Counted from the first letter of the stretch, positions 49,659-58,573 are shown. The stretch: 64,000 nucleotides of DNA from Marinobacter alexandrii (GCA_039984955.1 JBDWTN010000007.1:124001-188000), one strand, 5' to 3'. Notes: generated by a model from the sequence alone, not told the origin. Program-made: numbers and translations.

Positions 49659-51827
49659 ATGAAAAATTTCAAATCATTGGTATGGCTAGCAGGAATGATG
49701 CTACTGATAGCTTGTACAAATCAAACAACAGAAGAAAAACCTATGAGACCGGATGCACCCGTTGCAGCAAAGGCTGATACCTTATTAAAAGAACATGGTC
49801 AAACACGAGTAGATCCATATTTTTGGATGAGATTGACAGATGATCAGAAAAACGCAGAAAAACCAGATGATCATACCAAAGAGGTGTTGGCATACTTAAA
49901 TGCAGAAAATGACTATACAGAAAAGGTTCTCTCTCATACGGAGGGTCTTCAATCAAAACTCTATGATGAGATTATTGGACGAATAAAAAAAACCGATGAA
50001 TCAGTACCCTATTTATCTAATGGTTATTGGTATTACACTCGCTATGAGGAAGGCGGGGAATATCCTATCTATTGTCGAAAGAAAGGGAGCCTGGATGCCC
50101 CCGAAGAGGTGATGATAAATGTCAACGAAATGGCCGAGGGATATGGATATTACGCCGCTTATCCTGCAGGTATATCAACAGACAATAAAATTTTGGCTAT
50201 CGCTGAGGATACTTTAAGTAGAAGAATATATACCATAAGGTTTAAAAACTTAGAAACAGGAAAATTCCTTGAGGATCAAATTGAAAATACCTATGGAGGT
50301 GGCGCTTGGGCTAATGATAATGAAACCTTTTTCTATGGAACAAAAAACCCTGTGACACTGCTTCCTGAAAAAATCTACAAGCACAAATTGGGTGATGATA
50401 CGAAGAATGACCCATTAATCTATCAGGAAGAGGATGATACATTTTATACTTATGTGTACAAAACAAAGTCAGACAAGTACATTGTTATTGGTAATTCCAG
50501 TACTCTGATAAATGATTATCAAATTCTGAAAGCCGACAATCCTAACGGAGACTTTAAGCAATTTATCCCAAGAGATCCTAAGGCACATGAATACAGTATT
50601 TCACATTTTCAAGACAAATTTTATGTGATGACCAACCGAGATGCTCCCAACTTTAAATTAATGGAAGTATCAGAAAACAATACTGCAGAGAAAAATTGGA
50701 AAGAGGTCATTCCTCACAGAAGTGATGTATTACTGGAAGGTTTAGAACTTTTCAATAATCATATGGTAGTCGATGAACGAAAAAATGGGCTAACCAATCT
50801 AAGAATCATTAACCAGACAACAGGAGATGAACATTATCTCGATTTTGGAGAACAAGCGTATAATACTTACACTTCCGTTAATGCTGAGTTTAATACAAAC
50901 ATTCTACGTTTTGGATATACATCCATGACTACTCCAAATTCTACCTTTGACTACAACATGGAGTCTCGTGAGAAGATCCTCCTGAAGCAACAAGAAGTAG
51001 TTGGAGGTCATAATCCAGAAGATTACGTTACAGAACGTCTTTGGGCGACAGCAAGAGATGGCGTTAAAGTTCCAATCTCATTGGTGTATAAAAAAGGCTT
51101 TGAGAAAAATGGAAAAGGTCCGCTACTTCAATATGGTTACGGTTCGTACGGATCTACCATAGATGCCAGTTTTAGTTCTGTTAGGTTAAGTCTTCTTGAT
51201 CGTGGCTATGCTTTTGCAATAGCACATATCAGGGGCGGCCAATTGATGGGACGTCAGTGGTATGAAGATGGGAAAATGTTCAAGAAAATGAACACGTTTA
51301 ATGATTTCATTGACTGTTCCAAATTTCTCATAGAAGAGAAGTACACGTCAGCTGACCACCTCTATGCTCAAGGTGGAAGTGCAGGCGGTCTTTTAATGGG
51401 TGCGGTTGTTAATCTTGCTCCAGAATTGTACAATGGTATACTGGCTGCAGTTCCTTTCGTGGATGTGGTTTCTACCATGTGGGATGAAAGTATACCGCTA
51501 ACCACTGGAGAGTTTGACGAATGGGGTAACCCTAAGAATCTCGAATCTTATGAATATATGATGTCTTACTCACCATATGATCAAGTAAGTGCACAGGATT
51601 ATCCTAATATGCTTGTGACTACTGGACTATTTGATTCTCAAGTACAATATTGGGAACCTGCTAAATGGGTTGCCAAGCTTAGAGACATGAAGACAGATCA
51701 GAATTTATTAATCCTTGATACCGATATGGAGGCGGGACATGGAGGAGCTTCAGGAAGATTTAAGAGATATAAGACAACTGCACTTCAGTATGCATTCCTG
51801 ATGGATTTGGAAGGAATTAAAGAATAG
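49659..51827 (+). CDS. S9 family peptidase, oligopeptidase B-like lipoprotein
   Basis: 722 residues. A lipoprotein signal (GMMLLIACTNQTT) puts it in the periplasm. A beta-propeller domain covers about 80-430, and the alpha/beta hydrolase catalytic domain the rest: LYAQGGSAGGLLMGAVVNLA with the catalytic Ser near 574, GLFDSQVQYWEPAKWVAKLR with Asp near 657 and MEAGHGGASGRFKRYKTTAL with His near 692. Motifs ERLWATARDGVKVPISLVY and AFAIAHIRGGQLMGRQWYEDGK are typical of oligopeptidase B (protease II), which cleaves short peptides after basic residues. Ends at a strong terminator. Extracytoplasmic location differs from the cytoplasmic E. coli enzyme. Confidence 0.93.
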   Translation: MKNFKSLVWLAGMMLLIACTNQTTEEKPMRPDAPVAAKADTLLKEHGQTRVDPYFWMRLTDDQKNAEKPDDHTKEVLAYLNAENDYTEKVLSHTEGLQSKLYDEIIGRIKKTDESVPYLSNGYWYYTRYEEGGEYPIYCRKKGSLDAPEEVMINVNEMAEGYGYYAAYPAGISTDNKILAIAEDTLSRRIYTIRFKNLETGKFLEDQIENTYGGGAWANDNETFFYGTKNPVTLLPEKIYKHKLGDDTKNDPLIYQEEDDTFYTYVYKTKSDKYIVIGNSSTLINDYQILKADNPNGDFKQFIPRDPKAHEYSISHFQDKFYVMTNRDAPNFKLMEVSENNTAEKNWKEVIPHRSDVLLEGLELFNNHMVVDERKNGLTNLRIINQTTGDEHYLDFGEQAYNTYTSVNAEFNTNILRFGYTSMTTPNSTFDYNMESREKILLKQQEVVGGHNPEDYVTERLWATARDGVKVPISLVYKKGFEKNGKGPLLQYGYGSYGSTIDASFSSVRLSLLDRGYAFAIAHIRGGQLMGRQWYEDGKMFKKMNTFNDFIDCSKFLIEEKYTSADHLYAQGGSAGGLLMGAVVNLAPELYNGILAAVPFVDVVSTMWDESIPLTTGEFDEWGNPKNLESYEYMMSYSPYDQVSAQDYPNMLVTTGLFDSQVQYWEPAKWVAKLRDMKTDQNLLILDTDMEAGHGGASGRFKRYKTTALQYAFLMDLEGIKE

Positions 51828-51846
51828 TTTTTAAAGCGATATTCCT

Positions 51847-51877
51847 AAAAAAGCCTCGAAGTATTCGAGGCTTTTTT
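51847..51877 (+). terminator. Rho-independent terminator
   Basis: AAAAAAGCCTCGAA, loop GTA, TTCGAGGCTTTTTT: a 14-base perfect stem ending the S9 peptidase gene, with a T run. Confidence 0.92.
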
Positions 51878-51942
51878 GTTTTATACTTTCTAAGTTTCAC
51901 ATCACTATTTATCTTACCAGTCAAACCTAACCTTATTTATTC

Positions 51943-52527
51943 ATGAAATTAGAAATCAAGTATCAAAAGCGATACTCTCGAGGAGAGCTTTTGCTTAGAT
52001 CAATTTTTGGAGGTATCTACATTGTACTACCTCATCTTTTCTTGTTAATTTTTGTCTCACTCTGGGGTTCAATACTCTCGGTTATTTCATTCTGGATAGT
52101 CCTGTTTACTGGCAAGTATCCACAGAGTTTTTTCGAGTTTCAGGAAGGGCTTTATCGCTGGAACCTTCGCTTAAATGCTAGAATCAGTAATTTATCTGAT
52201 GACTATCCTGCTTTTGGTATCAATGGTAAAGATGAATACACCAGTTTGGAAATCCCATATCCTGAGCGTCTTAGCAGAGGCACTCTTCTATTGCGCTTTT
52301 TCTTGGGAGCCTTCTACGTAATACTACCTCATGCTTTTATGCTTTTCTTTAGAACCATTGCTTCTTCTGTATTACAATTTTTAGCCTGGTGGGTAGTCTT
52401 GTTTACAGCAGAATATCCTCAAAGTTGGCATGAATTCAATGTTGGAACCATTCGATGGGGAATGCGAGTTAATATCTACATGTCATTCATGACAGACGAA
52501 TATCCTCCATTTTCTGGAAAACCATGA
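51943..52527 (+). CDS. Duplicated DUF4389 membrane protein
   Basis: 194 residues made of two copies of the same roughly 97-residue domain. Copy 1 reads YSRGELLLRSIFGGIYIVLP, HLFLLIFVSL, WIVLFTGKYPQSFFEFQEGL and LSDDYPAFG; copy 2 reads LSRGTLLLRFFLGAFYVILP, HAFMLFFRTI, WWVVLFTAEYPQSWHEFNVG and MTDEYPPFS. Each copy has two membrane helices and ends with the RW...R...Y...DxYP signature of DUF4389 (here YRWNLRLNARI and IRWGMRVNIYM). Function unknown. Start of the next gene overlaps its end by four bases (ATGA), giving a coupled operon with a DUF4870-like protein and an M48 protease. Confidence 0.87.
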   Translation: MKLEIKYQKRYSRGELLLRSIFGGIYIVLPHLFLLIFVSLWGSILSVISFWIVLFTGKYPQSFFEFQEGLYRWNLRLNARISNLSDDYPAFGINGKDEYTSLEIPYPERLSRGTLLLRFFLGAFYVILPHAFMLFFRTIASSVLQFLAWWVVLFTAEYPQSWHEFNVGTIRWGMRVNIYMSFMTDEYPPFSGKP

Positions 52528-53009
52528 AAGAACAATATCATCCAATACCACAGCCAAGTGAGCTAAGTGACAGGGAAAAAGATGATGCAATGGGATCATA
52601 CCTTATGATGTTTGCATCAATCGCTGTTGGGCTTCCTTTGCCTATCATTAACCTCATTGCGGCAGTTGTTTATTATTTCACAAACAGGTCGAAAGGTCTG
52701 TTTGTGCATTTTCATTCTTTGCAATCATTGATTAGTCAGCTCCCAACAACCGTCATCAATGCTATTGGAGTGTTTTGGGCCGTTCGTATTTATTTCTTTG
52801 ACTGGGACCTTACTGATAATTTCAGAGGCTATGTAATCATGGCAATCATTTTTAATCTTGCTTATTTCGCATTTAGCATATTAGGTGCAGTGAAGGCACG
52901 AAAAGGACGCATGTATTACTTCCTTTTCTTTGGTAGACTCTCTTATGAGGCTGTATTTAAGATAAAGGAAATAGACGAAGGCAAGAATCAAAACTTACCT
53001 CCTAAATGA
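52524..53009 (+). CDS. DUF4870-like membrane protein
   Basis: 161 residues. A charged N-terminus (EQYHPIPQPSELSDREKDDA) precedes four helices: MMFASIAVGLPLPIINLIAA near 29-50, LISQLPTTVINAIGVFW near 73-90, YVIMAIIFNLAYFAFSI near 103-121, and a short terminal segment. HFHSLQSLISQ after the first pair matches the conserved DUF4870 segment (usually FH..QAL). Small membrane proteins with this domain have no known job. It overlaps DUF4389 and M48 genes by four bases on either side, so it is surely translated with them. Confidence 0.78.
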   Translation: MKEQYHPIPQPSELSDREKDDAMGSYLMMFASIAVGLPLPIINLIAAVVYYFTNRSKGLFVHFHSLQSLISQLPTTVINAIGVFWAVRIYFFDWDLTDNFRGYVIMAIIFNLAYFAFSILGAVKARKGRMYYFLFFGRLSYEAVFKIKEIDEGKNQNLPPK

Positions 53010-53788
53010 AAATATGGCGTGAGTTACTCATACTAGTTTTAGTCTTTGGATTAATCTGGTTAGCATTTACATGGCGACCACTTAGTCTTCCAGGAACAGA
53101 TTTGAGACTTAGCAAAGATCGAGAAAAAGATTTGGCTGAGCTTATCATGGATGACCTGGAAGATGCTTATGAGTTCTATGACGATTCAGTCGTCAACAAG
53201 TTCATCACGCCTATTACGACCCGGCTCTTGGATTCTTTGAAGGATCAACAGTATGTATACAAGTTTCATCTCATAGAGAGTCCAGAAATCAATGCTTTCG
53301 CCACGATAGATGGGCATGTTTATGTTTTTTCGGGTCTTGTCAAGTTTGTAGATAACCCTGAACAACTTGCTGGTATTCTGGCTCATGAAATAGGCCATCA
53401 TGAAAATGGGGACCTAGTGGATCGATTGATGAAGGAACTTGGACTCAGCGTGCTTGCAGCGGTGCTTACAGGTGGAGATGCTGTCATGATCTCTGAAATA
53501 AGCAAGCTATTGATCTCAAGCGGCTTTGATCGTAAACAAGAAAGAGAAGCGGATGATTTCGCCTACGAATTAATGGTAAAGTCCCAAATCAACCCGTCAA
53601 GGTTAGCACATTTCTTTACTAAACTTAAGGCTGAGGAAAAAACCTATCCAGATGATCTTGAAATTATCATGACTCATCCCAATTCTAAAAATCGAATTGA
53701 AGGAGCACTCTCATACCCTCTACCTGTAGAATTTGAGGAACGGAAATTTGATTTGGACTGGGAGCAGTTAATTGAGACCAATCTTTAA
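53006..53788 (+). CDS. M48 family metallopeptidase, membrane-anchored
   Basis: 260 residues. An N-terminal helix (LLILVLVFGLIWLAF) anchors it; the rest would be in the periplasm. The zinc site is HEIGHHENGD at about 126-135 with catalytic Glu in HExxH, and the third ligand is the Glu in READDFAYELM near 181. Other family pieces are NAFATIDGHVYVFSGLV before the site and TKLKAEEKTYPDDLEIIMTH, TKLxxxE...HP, after. Similar to YggG/BepA-like M48 peptidases that handle quality control of envelope proteins. It is the last of three overlapping genes; the two upstream are membrane proteins that could be substrates or scaffolds. Confidence 0.9.
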   Translation: MKIWRELLILVLVFGLIWLAFTWRPLSLPGTDLRLSKDREKDLAELIMDDLEDAYEFYDDSVVNKFITPITTRLLDSLKDQQYVYKFHLIESPEINAFATIDGHVYVFSGLVKFVDNPEQLAGILAHEIGHHENGDLVDRLMKELGLSVLAAVLTGGDAVMISEISKLLISSGFDRKQEREADDFAYELMVKSQINPSRLAHFFTKLKAEEKTYPDDLEIIMTHPNSKNRIEGALSYPLPVEFEERKFDLDWEQLIETNL

Positions 53789-54304
53789 TTACTTAAAAAT
53801 ACATTCCGCATTATCTATGGAAATCTGTACAACAGCTTCAGGAATCTTCTGATCACTGAATGTATTTTTCATGTCTTTGATGCGAATAAAAACAATGCCC
53901 GATTCTGTGATATCCTTCATGTTTTGTTCAGACATTTGATACGTGATATCATAACGTGTAATCTTACTTCCAAAATCTTTGATAATCTCAGGAGAAGAGC
54001 TTTCTATGGCATTCATACGGATTACTTCTCCATTTCCTGCACGCATCACCAATTCACTTCCTTTAGGGATTACTGTGTCAAGTTCACCATAGTCACCTAC
54101 CTCGACCTGAAACTTGAAATCACTACCATTTCTAATGTATGAGAAGTAGTAGTAAGGTGTAGGCCCTGTTAATCGAGTCTTTACTGTTCGAATAATATCA
54201 TCTGTGATCGGATCTTTTTCATTAACCACATACTTACAGATTTGAGCCGTGGAGCCAAGTCCCATTACAAATAGGGCAAAGAGTAATATTAATTTTAATC
54301 TCAT
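53789..54304 (-). CDS. Unknown secreted protein
   Basis: 171 residues with a signal peptide (LLFALFVMGLGSTAQ). The mature part is beta-rich (YYYFSYIRNGSDFKFQVEVG, GELDTVIPKGSELVMRAGNG) and ends NAECIFK; the Cys at the start (QICKYVV) and near the end could pair. Not recognised. It converges exactly on the end of the M48 gene, the stop codons being adjacent, and has 329 bases to the next gene upstream. Location outside the cytoplasm is inferred from the signal peptide. Confidence 0.75.
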   Translation of the reverse strand: MRLKLILLFALFVMGLGSTAQICKYVVNEKDPITDDIIRTVKTRLTGPTPYYYFSYIRNGSDFKFQVEVGDYGELDTVIPKGSELVMRAGNGEVIRMNAIESSSPEIIKDFGSKITRYDITYQMSEQNMKDITESGIVFIRIKDMKNTFSDQKIPEAVVQISIDNAECIFK

Positions 54305-54633
54305 AAATGGATGCTTAACACATTTGAACTACAACAATTCAAAAGTAGAAATCAAGTATCTTAATAAAAAAGCCTGAGAAACTTTGTGTGCTAACTTAAT
54401 TTAAAAACTCTGGCCAGCCTATATCAAACCTCTTATTAGAAGGATTATGAATCAGTCAGCACCGTCAATGATCCCCGTGAAGGGCGTGATTTAATGCACT
54501 GAACAAACCCATTTATTGTTACATTCTCAGATTTGTATACTGCTATGCCAGAGCAATGTAAAAGTAATTCACTCAATTGAATGAACCTTTAATTACCGCT
54601 TCAAAATTCTCAAGTTGAACCTTATAAACGGAA
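54305..54633. other. Gene-free stretch
   Basis: About 330 bases between two minus-strand secreted-protein genes. Every frame is interrupted, the longest ORF I see from an ATG is 15 codons, and no tRNA-like fold or strong hairpin is visible. It presumably holds the promoter of the 53.8 kb gene. Confidence 0.6.
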
Positions 54634-55125
54634 TTAATCACTACCATCAATCACTCTCTTGAAGAATAGACGTGTTATAAAAATGCCTTTACCATCATTT
54701 TGCCCTCCGCCAAGTCCTTTTGAGACACCAGCATCGCTTTCCACTCCGCTAGTTACAAAAGCAAGATCCCATCCCTCATCAATCAATTTGTTAATTTTTG
54801 ATGTTATCAATGCATCATTAGAGGCGATGTTTTGAAAGTTAATCCCTGTTATACTGTAAAAATTTAGCAGTTTAGCTTCATTAAATTCATCAACCTTTAA
54901 ATCCTTTCTATCTGCATCTAATTTGCTTTTCTTTCCGTCAGTTCTGTCAGCAGAAAAATCATCCACATTCAATTCAGAGCCTGTTTCGATAATTCTGGAT
55001 CTACCAACCCCTCCTGGAACAATGGATTCAACAATTGTTACAACTTTAAATTCGATCCTATTTTGACCAAATGAAAAATTGACACATATCATAGATATGA
55101 TAAAGAATTGAATAAGTGCTTTCAT
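54634..55125 (-). CDS. Unknown secreted protein
   Basis: 163 residues with a signal peptide (FFIISMICVNFSFGQ). The mature part starts NRIEFKVVTIVESIVPGGVG and contains a charged middle (SADRTDGKKSKLDADRKDLK), followed by LLNFYSITGINFQNIASND and DEGWDLAFVTSGVESDAG, a pattern found in some DUF4177-like small domains (strand-helix-GWELV-strand). The C-terminus IFITRLFFKRVIDGSD is consistent with a final strand. Relationship to DUF4177 is a guess. It is probably monocistronic. Confidence 0.65.
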   Translation of the reverse strand: MKALIQFFIISMICVNFSFGQNRIEFKVVTIVESIVPGGVGRSRIIETGSELNVDDFSADRTDGKKSKLDADRKDLKVDEFNEAKLLNFYSITGINFQNIASNDALITSKINKLIDEGWDLAFVTSGVESDAGVSKGLGGGQNDGKGIFITRLFFKRVIDGSD

Positions 55126-55420
55126 TTTGTACTTTTTAAATTATCTCTTATTCAATTTAATTCATAAAAAATGGTTTTGGTAATAAGTTGATTTAAAGCA
55201 TTAAATAAAAAGCCACTCTAGTGCCTGATTGGAAGGCTCTATAGGTGAGTAATCTCCAATTGGACTACACTAATCTCAATACACATAATCCCTCTGAAAC
55301 CTTCGATCTATTTATCTCATACTTCACAAGCATTACATACAATCCCTCGTGAAGCTGCGCTTTCAAACCAACTTCGTTGACTGTCAGTTGCTGTGGTTCT
55401 CAACCAAAAAAAACATAAAA
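55126..55420. other. Gene-free stretch before the tRNA
   Basis: About 295 bases with stops in all frames and no convincing RNA fold beyond the terminator at its right end. It separates the secreted-protein gene from the tRNA transcription unit on the same strand. Confidence 0.6.
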
Positions 55421-55446
55421 AAACCCTGACATGTCTGTCAGGGTTT
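55421..55446 (-). terminator. Terminator of tRNA-Thr
   Basis: AAACCCTGACA (55421-55431), loop TGTC, TGTCAGGGTTT (55436-55446). On the minus strand a T-rich run follows the stem, directly after the tRNA 3' end. Confidence 0.85.
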
Positions 55447-55449
55447 GAG

Positions 55450-55523
55450 AGCCTCCAGTCGGATTCGAACCAACGACCCGCGCATTACAAGTGCGCTGCT
55501 CTGGCCAACTGAGCTATGGAGGC
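55450..55523 (-). tRNA. tRNA-Thr (anticodon TGT)
   Basis: 74 bases. Read on the minus strand: acceptor GCCTCCA pairing with TGGAGGC, D stem GCTC/GAGC with loop AGTTGGCCA, anticodon stem GCGCA/TGCGC around CTTGTAA (anticodon TGT, reading ACA and ACG codons), five-base variable loop, T stem GTTGG/CCGAC with loop TTCGAAT, discriminator T. The CCA end is not encoded. All stems are perfect. It is transcribed leftward and ends at a terminator; a broken copy of part of the gene lies 44 bases to the right. Confidence 0.97.
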
Positions 55524-55567
55524 TTAGCTTCTGCTTTTTTGCCTTGTTTGTGAGAAAGTTTGACTTC

Positions 55568-55618
55568 CAAGTGTGCTGCTCTGGTCGAAACGTCGAACCG
55601 CAACTAAACTATGGAGGC
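55568..55618 (-). pseudogene. Relic of a second tRNA-Thr
   Basis: On the plus strand CAAGTGTGCTGCTCTGG (55568-55584) is one base from CAAGTGCGCTGCTCTGG of the intact gene, and AACTAAACTATGGAGGC (55602-55618) matches AACTGAGCTATGGAGGC with two changes. Between them lie 17 extra bases (TCGAAACGTCGAACCGC), including TCGAACC, which resembles a T-loop piece. The bases after GGAGGC (TAGCTTC) are also shared. The 3' half is missing, so it is a broken copy. Confidence 0.72.
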
Positions 55619-55694
55619 CTAGCTTCATCCTCTTACAAGGCTGAAAATCGGTTTGCAAAAATAGCAGTGTAGAGTTATTTCGCAAATCTATTTT

Positions 55695-57947
55695 TCAATT
55701 TTGTGCAGAAATTGCTACAAGTTGTAATTTCAGGTCTTCTAATTCACCTTTAGCCTTATCAATTCTTTCCTGCATATCCGCCTTTAACTTATCAGCAGTG
55801 GCAGATTTTGCGAAAAATTCCATGTTTGTGTTCCAAGTGGAAATATCATTCTCAATAGAAGAAATTTTTCGCTTGATAGAATGTTCCTTACGATTAAGTT
55901 TTTGCGCTCCACCTGGAGAATTTCTTAAACGTCCCATCGAGATATGATTTCTTAGATCTGTACGATCATCTTCATGAATTGCTTCATTAGAGAGTATCGC
56001 CTCTTTCACTTTATCAAATCGATTGTGAATTTTTTTGATGGTATTCTTAGGAACAAATCCTATCGCAGTATAATTATCAATCAAATCATACACATCATCT
56101 AGGTTAACCTCATCCCCCGCTCCTGCGGCCTCTAACTGATCACAAATCTTAAGTTTCAACTGAAGATTGTCTTCATATTCTTTGAATTGCTCTTTATTCT
56201 GATCCCTCCGTTTATTAAAAAAATGATCGCAAGCAGTTTTAAATTTCTTGTACGTTTCATTTCGAACCTTCTCAGGCACAGGACCTACATCTTTCCACTG
56301 AGCTTGCAAATGTTTAAACTTATCAGCGGTAGAGTTCCATTCTTCGTTATCCTTCAAAGCTTCAGCTTTTTCAATGAGCCCGTGCTTTTTAGCAAGGTTT
56401 TCTTCTCGTTTTGATTCTAGTTCTTTGAAAAACTGATTCTTATTGGCAAAGAATCCTTTGAATGCATTCCAAAATGCTTTATTGGTAGCTTTGGCATTCT
56501 CTCTTGGCACCCCTCCTATTGCTTCCCATTGCTTTTGCAATTCAAGAAGCCCTCTAGTTTGATCATTCCACTCCGTAATTCTATCCGAGCTAAACTTTGT
56601 AAACTCTTCCACTTGCTTGATCAGCTCTTCCTTCTTCAAGAGGTTGGCTTCAAACTCAACTTTGAGCCCTTCAAAATACTCCTTGCGACGTGAGTAAATC
56701 GCATCTGAAGCAGCCTTAAATCTTTGCCATAATGGCTCCTGATGCTCCTTAGGTACCGGACCTAGGTGCTTATATTCATCATGCAGCTCGTTCAACTGAA
56801 TGATCGCCGTTTTCATGTCCTCAGTTTCACTCAGCGCTTCAGCCTTTTCACAAAGCTCCTCCTTCAACTTCAAGTTCTTCTTTCGATCCAGATCTTTCAG
56901 CTCGAAGTAAATACTTCGATTATCATAATATCTGTCAAGTAACGCATTGTAATTCGCCCAAAGCGTCTTATTCTGCGCTCCGGGAACAGGGCCCACTTTT
57001 TTCCATTCTGACTGAAGGTCCCGAACGGAATTGATGCTATTGGAAGATTCCTCACCATCTACGATCTGTCGCAATTCTTCGAGCAATCGCTCCTTCTTCT
57101 TGAGGTTATCTTCCTTTTGATTTTCTAAATCCTTATAATGCTTATTTCGCTTCGTTCTAAGCTGACCGAAAAGAGTGAAAAACTCCTTATCTATTTCATC
57201 TCCGTGATATTCAAATGAATCTGCTTCGTTTCCTTCGGAAACAAATTTCTGCAACGCTTCATTTTTAGAGATTTCATATAGCTCATCAAAGCGTGGTTTA
57301 ATGGCTTTTAGCACTCGGTCGAGTGACCGAATGTTTTCTTCGTTTTTTATTTCTCGAATCTTCGAGACAATCTCATCTTTGGAAGCATGATCAAAATCGA
57401 GTTCTTCTTCTTGTGTATCTTCTTCGCTCGAACTGTCACTTTCTTCTTCTACTGAGTCATTTTCATCAGCCTCATTAACTCCTTCACTTGTTTCAACAGT
57501 AGCTTCTTGAGTTTCTTCAACTTTCTGTTTTTCAACAGTCTCAACAGCTACCGTCTCAGTCGTCACCTCCTCCTCAGTTTCACTTGGTTTGGGCTTCTCA
57601 GAAATGGCCTCTTGAGCAACTTCAATGTTATCCATTTCAGCCTTCTCATCAATCACTACCTCGGCTTCTATCTCCTCGACTTTTTCTACTTCCTCTACCT
57701 CACTTGATTCAGCAACAGTCTCTGGAGTTTCTTCTACTTTCTCTACTTCAGGACTCTCTTCAGATGCTACTTCAACAGGAGCTTCTTCTGATTTCGTTTC
57801 CACGATCTCCTCAGTGGCCTCTTCCCTATGTTCTTCTACTACTTCGGGTTGATTTTCATTACTTAATTCAGATTGGCTCTGAACTTCATCAGGAGTTTCG
57901 TTTTTGGTTTGATCCGAAACATCCTGCAATTTCTCTGCATTATCCAT
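55695..57947 (-). CDS. DUF349 repeat protein with acidic N-terminus
   Basis: 750 residues. The first 190 are low complexity, rich in Glu, Val, Thr and Ser (EEVEKVEEIEAEVVIDEK), and disordered. From about 195 a series of helical DUF349 units follows, each with a W...G.VP or similar: LQSEWKKVGPVPGAQNKTLW, LHDEYKHLGPVPKEHQEPLW, LQKQWEAIGGVPRENAKATN, LQAQWKDVGPVPEKVRNETY and a further DNYTAIGFVPKNTIKK. Five copies are visible, each with the (K)-x-W-K-x-hG-x-VP core. The C-terminus is a coiled coil (LKADMQERIDKAKGELEDLK). The family is widespread in Bacteroidota with unknown function, possibly translation- or division-linked. No membrane segment. It is divergent from nothing; upstream is yqgE with 46 bases. 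Confidence 0.9.
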   Translation of the reverse strand: MDNAEKLQDVSDQTKNETPDEVQSQSELSNENQPEVVEEHREEATEEIVETKSEEAPVEVASEESPEVEKVEETPETVAESSEVEEVEKVEEIEAEVVIDEKAEMDNIEVAQEAISEKPKPSETEEEVTTETVAVETVEKQKVEETQEATVETSEGVNEADENDSVEEESDSSSEEDTQEEELDFDHASKDEIVSKIREIKNEENIRSLDRVLKAIKPRFDELYEISKNEALQKFVSEGNEADSFEYHGDEIDKEFFTLFGQLRTKRNKHYKDLENQKEDNLKKKERLLEELRQIVDGEESSNSINSVRDLQSEWKKVGPVPGAQNKTLWANYNALLDRYYDNRSIYFELKDLDRKKNLKLKEELCEKAEALSETEDMKTAIIQLNELHDEYKHLGPVPKEHQEPLWQRFKAASDAIYSRRKEYFEGLKVEFEANLLKKEELIKQVEEFTKFSSDRITEWNDQTRGLLELQKQWEAIGGVPRENAKATNKAFWNAFKGFFANKNQFFKELESKREENLAKKHGLIEKAEALKDNEEWNSTADKFKHLQAQWKDVGPVPEKVRNETYKKFKTACDHFFNKRRDQNKEQFKEYEDNLQLKLKICDQLEAAGAGDEVNLDDVYDLIDNYTAIGFVPKNTIKKIHNRFDKVKEAILSNEAIHEDDRTDLRNHISMGRLRNSPGGAQKLNRKEHSIKRKISSIENDISTWNTNMEFFAKSATADKLKADMQERIDKAKGELEDLKLQLVAISAQN

Positions 57948-57993
57948 TATGGAAACTTTACTTTTCTCTAAGACACAAAACTAACCAAATACC

Positions 57994-58572
57994 CTAATTC
58001 AATCGGGGATCTTTTGGATAGTTAGACATGAGCCGGTATTTCCCACCCATGATTTTTAGACACGCTTTCCATAGGTCTTGGTTGTCCCAATCAAAAATCA
58101 TTTCCGGCGTAGTGTTTTTTAAGACAATCCACGACTTAGCTTTCATCTCATCCATTAACTGACCTGGACCCCAACCAGAGTAGCCTATAAAAAATCTAAC
58201 ATCCGTTGGCTGAACACTTCGAGTATTCATCATTTCCGTAAGTTTATTGAAATCTCCACCCCAATAAACCCCATTAACCACTTCTCTGGATGAATCAATC
58301 AGCTTTTGTTCGCGATGGACGAAATGTAGAGTATCATGCTCTACCGGACCTCCTACAAATAGTTTTGCGGGATAGCTACCCACTTCATCTACTACTTCCT
58401 TCAAGCCCACATTTGCCTGATTATTGAGTACAAATCCAAATGTTCCATTTTCATCATGTTCACAAAGGAACACGACTGTACGTTCAAAGTTTGGATCAGG
58501 CAAATAGGGTTCAGAGATTAAAAGGTCTCCTTTCTCTGGCTTTATAAGTTTATCTGACGAAAAAAAATCCAT
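57994..58572 (-). CDS. YqgE/AlgH family protein
   Basis: 192 residues. GDLLISEPYLPDPNFERTVV, FLCEHDENGTFGFVLNNQAN, LFVGGPVEHDTLHFVHRE and IGYSGWGPGQLMDEMKAKSW are the family's conserved blocks, all present. YqgE/AlgH is widespread and monomeric, first noted as a regulator of alginate synthesis in Pseudomonas, but its biochemical function is not established. The start is ATG at 58572, one base before the miaE stop, so it is transcribed with miaE and perhaps with the DUF349 gene. Confidence 0.95.
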   Translation of the reverse strand: MDFFSSDKLIKPEKGDLLISEPYLPDPNFERTVVFLCEHDENGTFGFVLNNQANVGLKEVVDEVGSYPAKLFVGGPVEHDTLHFVHREQKLIDSSREVVNGVYWGGDFNKLTEMMNTRSVQPTDVRFFIGYSGWGPGQLMDEMKAKSWIVLKNTTPEMIFDWDNQDLWKACLKIMGGKYRLMSNYPKDPRLN

Positions 58573-58573
58573 A

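Noticed and set aside
57507-57997. Several overlapping plus-strand frames opposite the DUF349 head
   Set aside because: They arise from the Glu-rich repetitive head read backwards, giving leucine- or serine-rich low-complexity translations.
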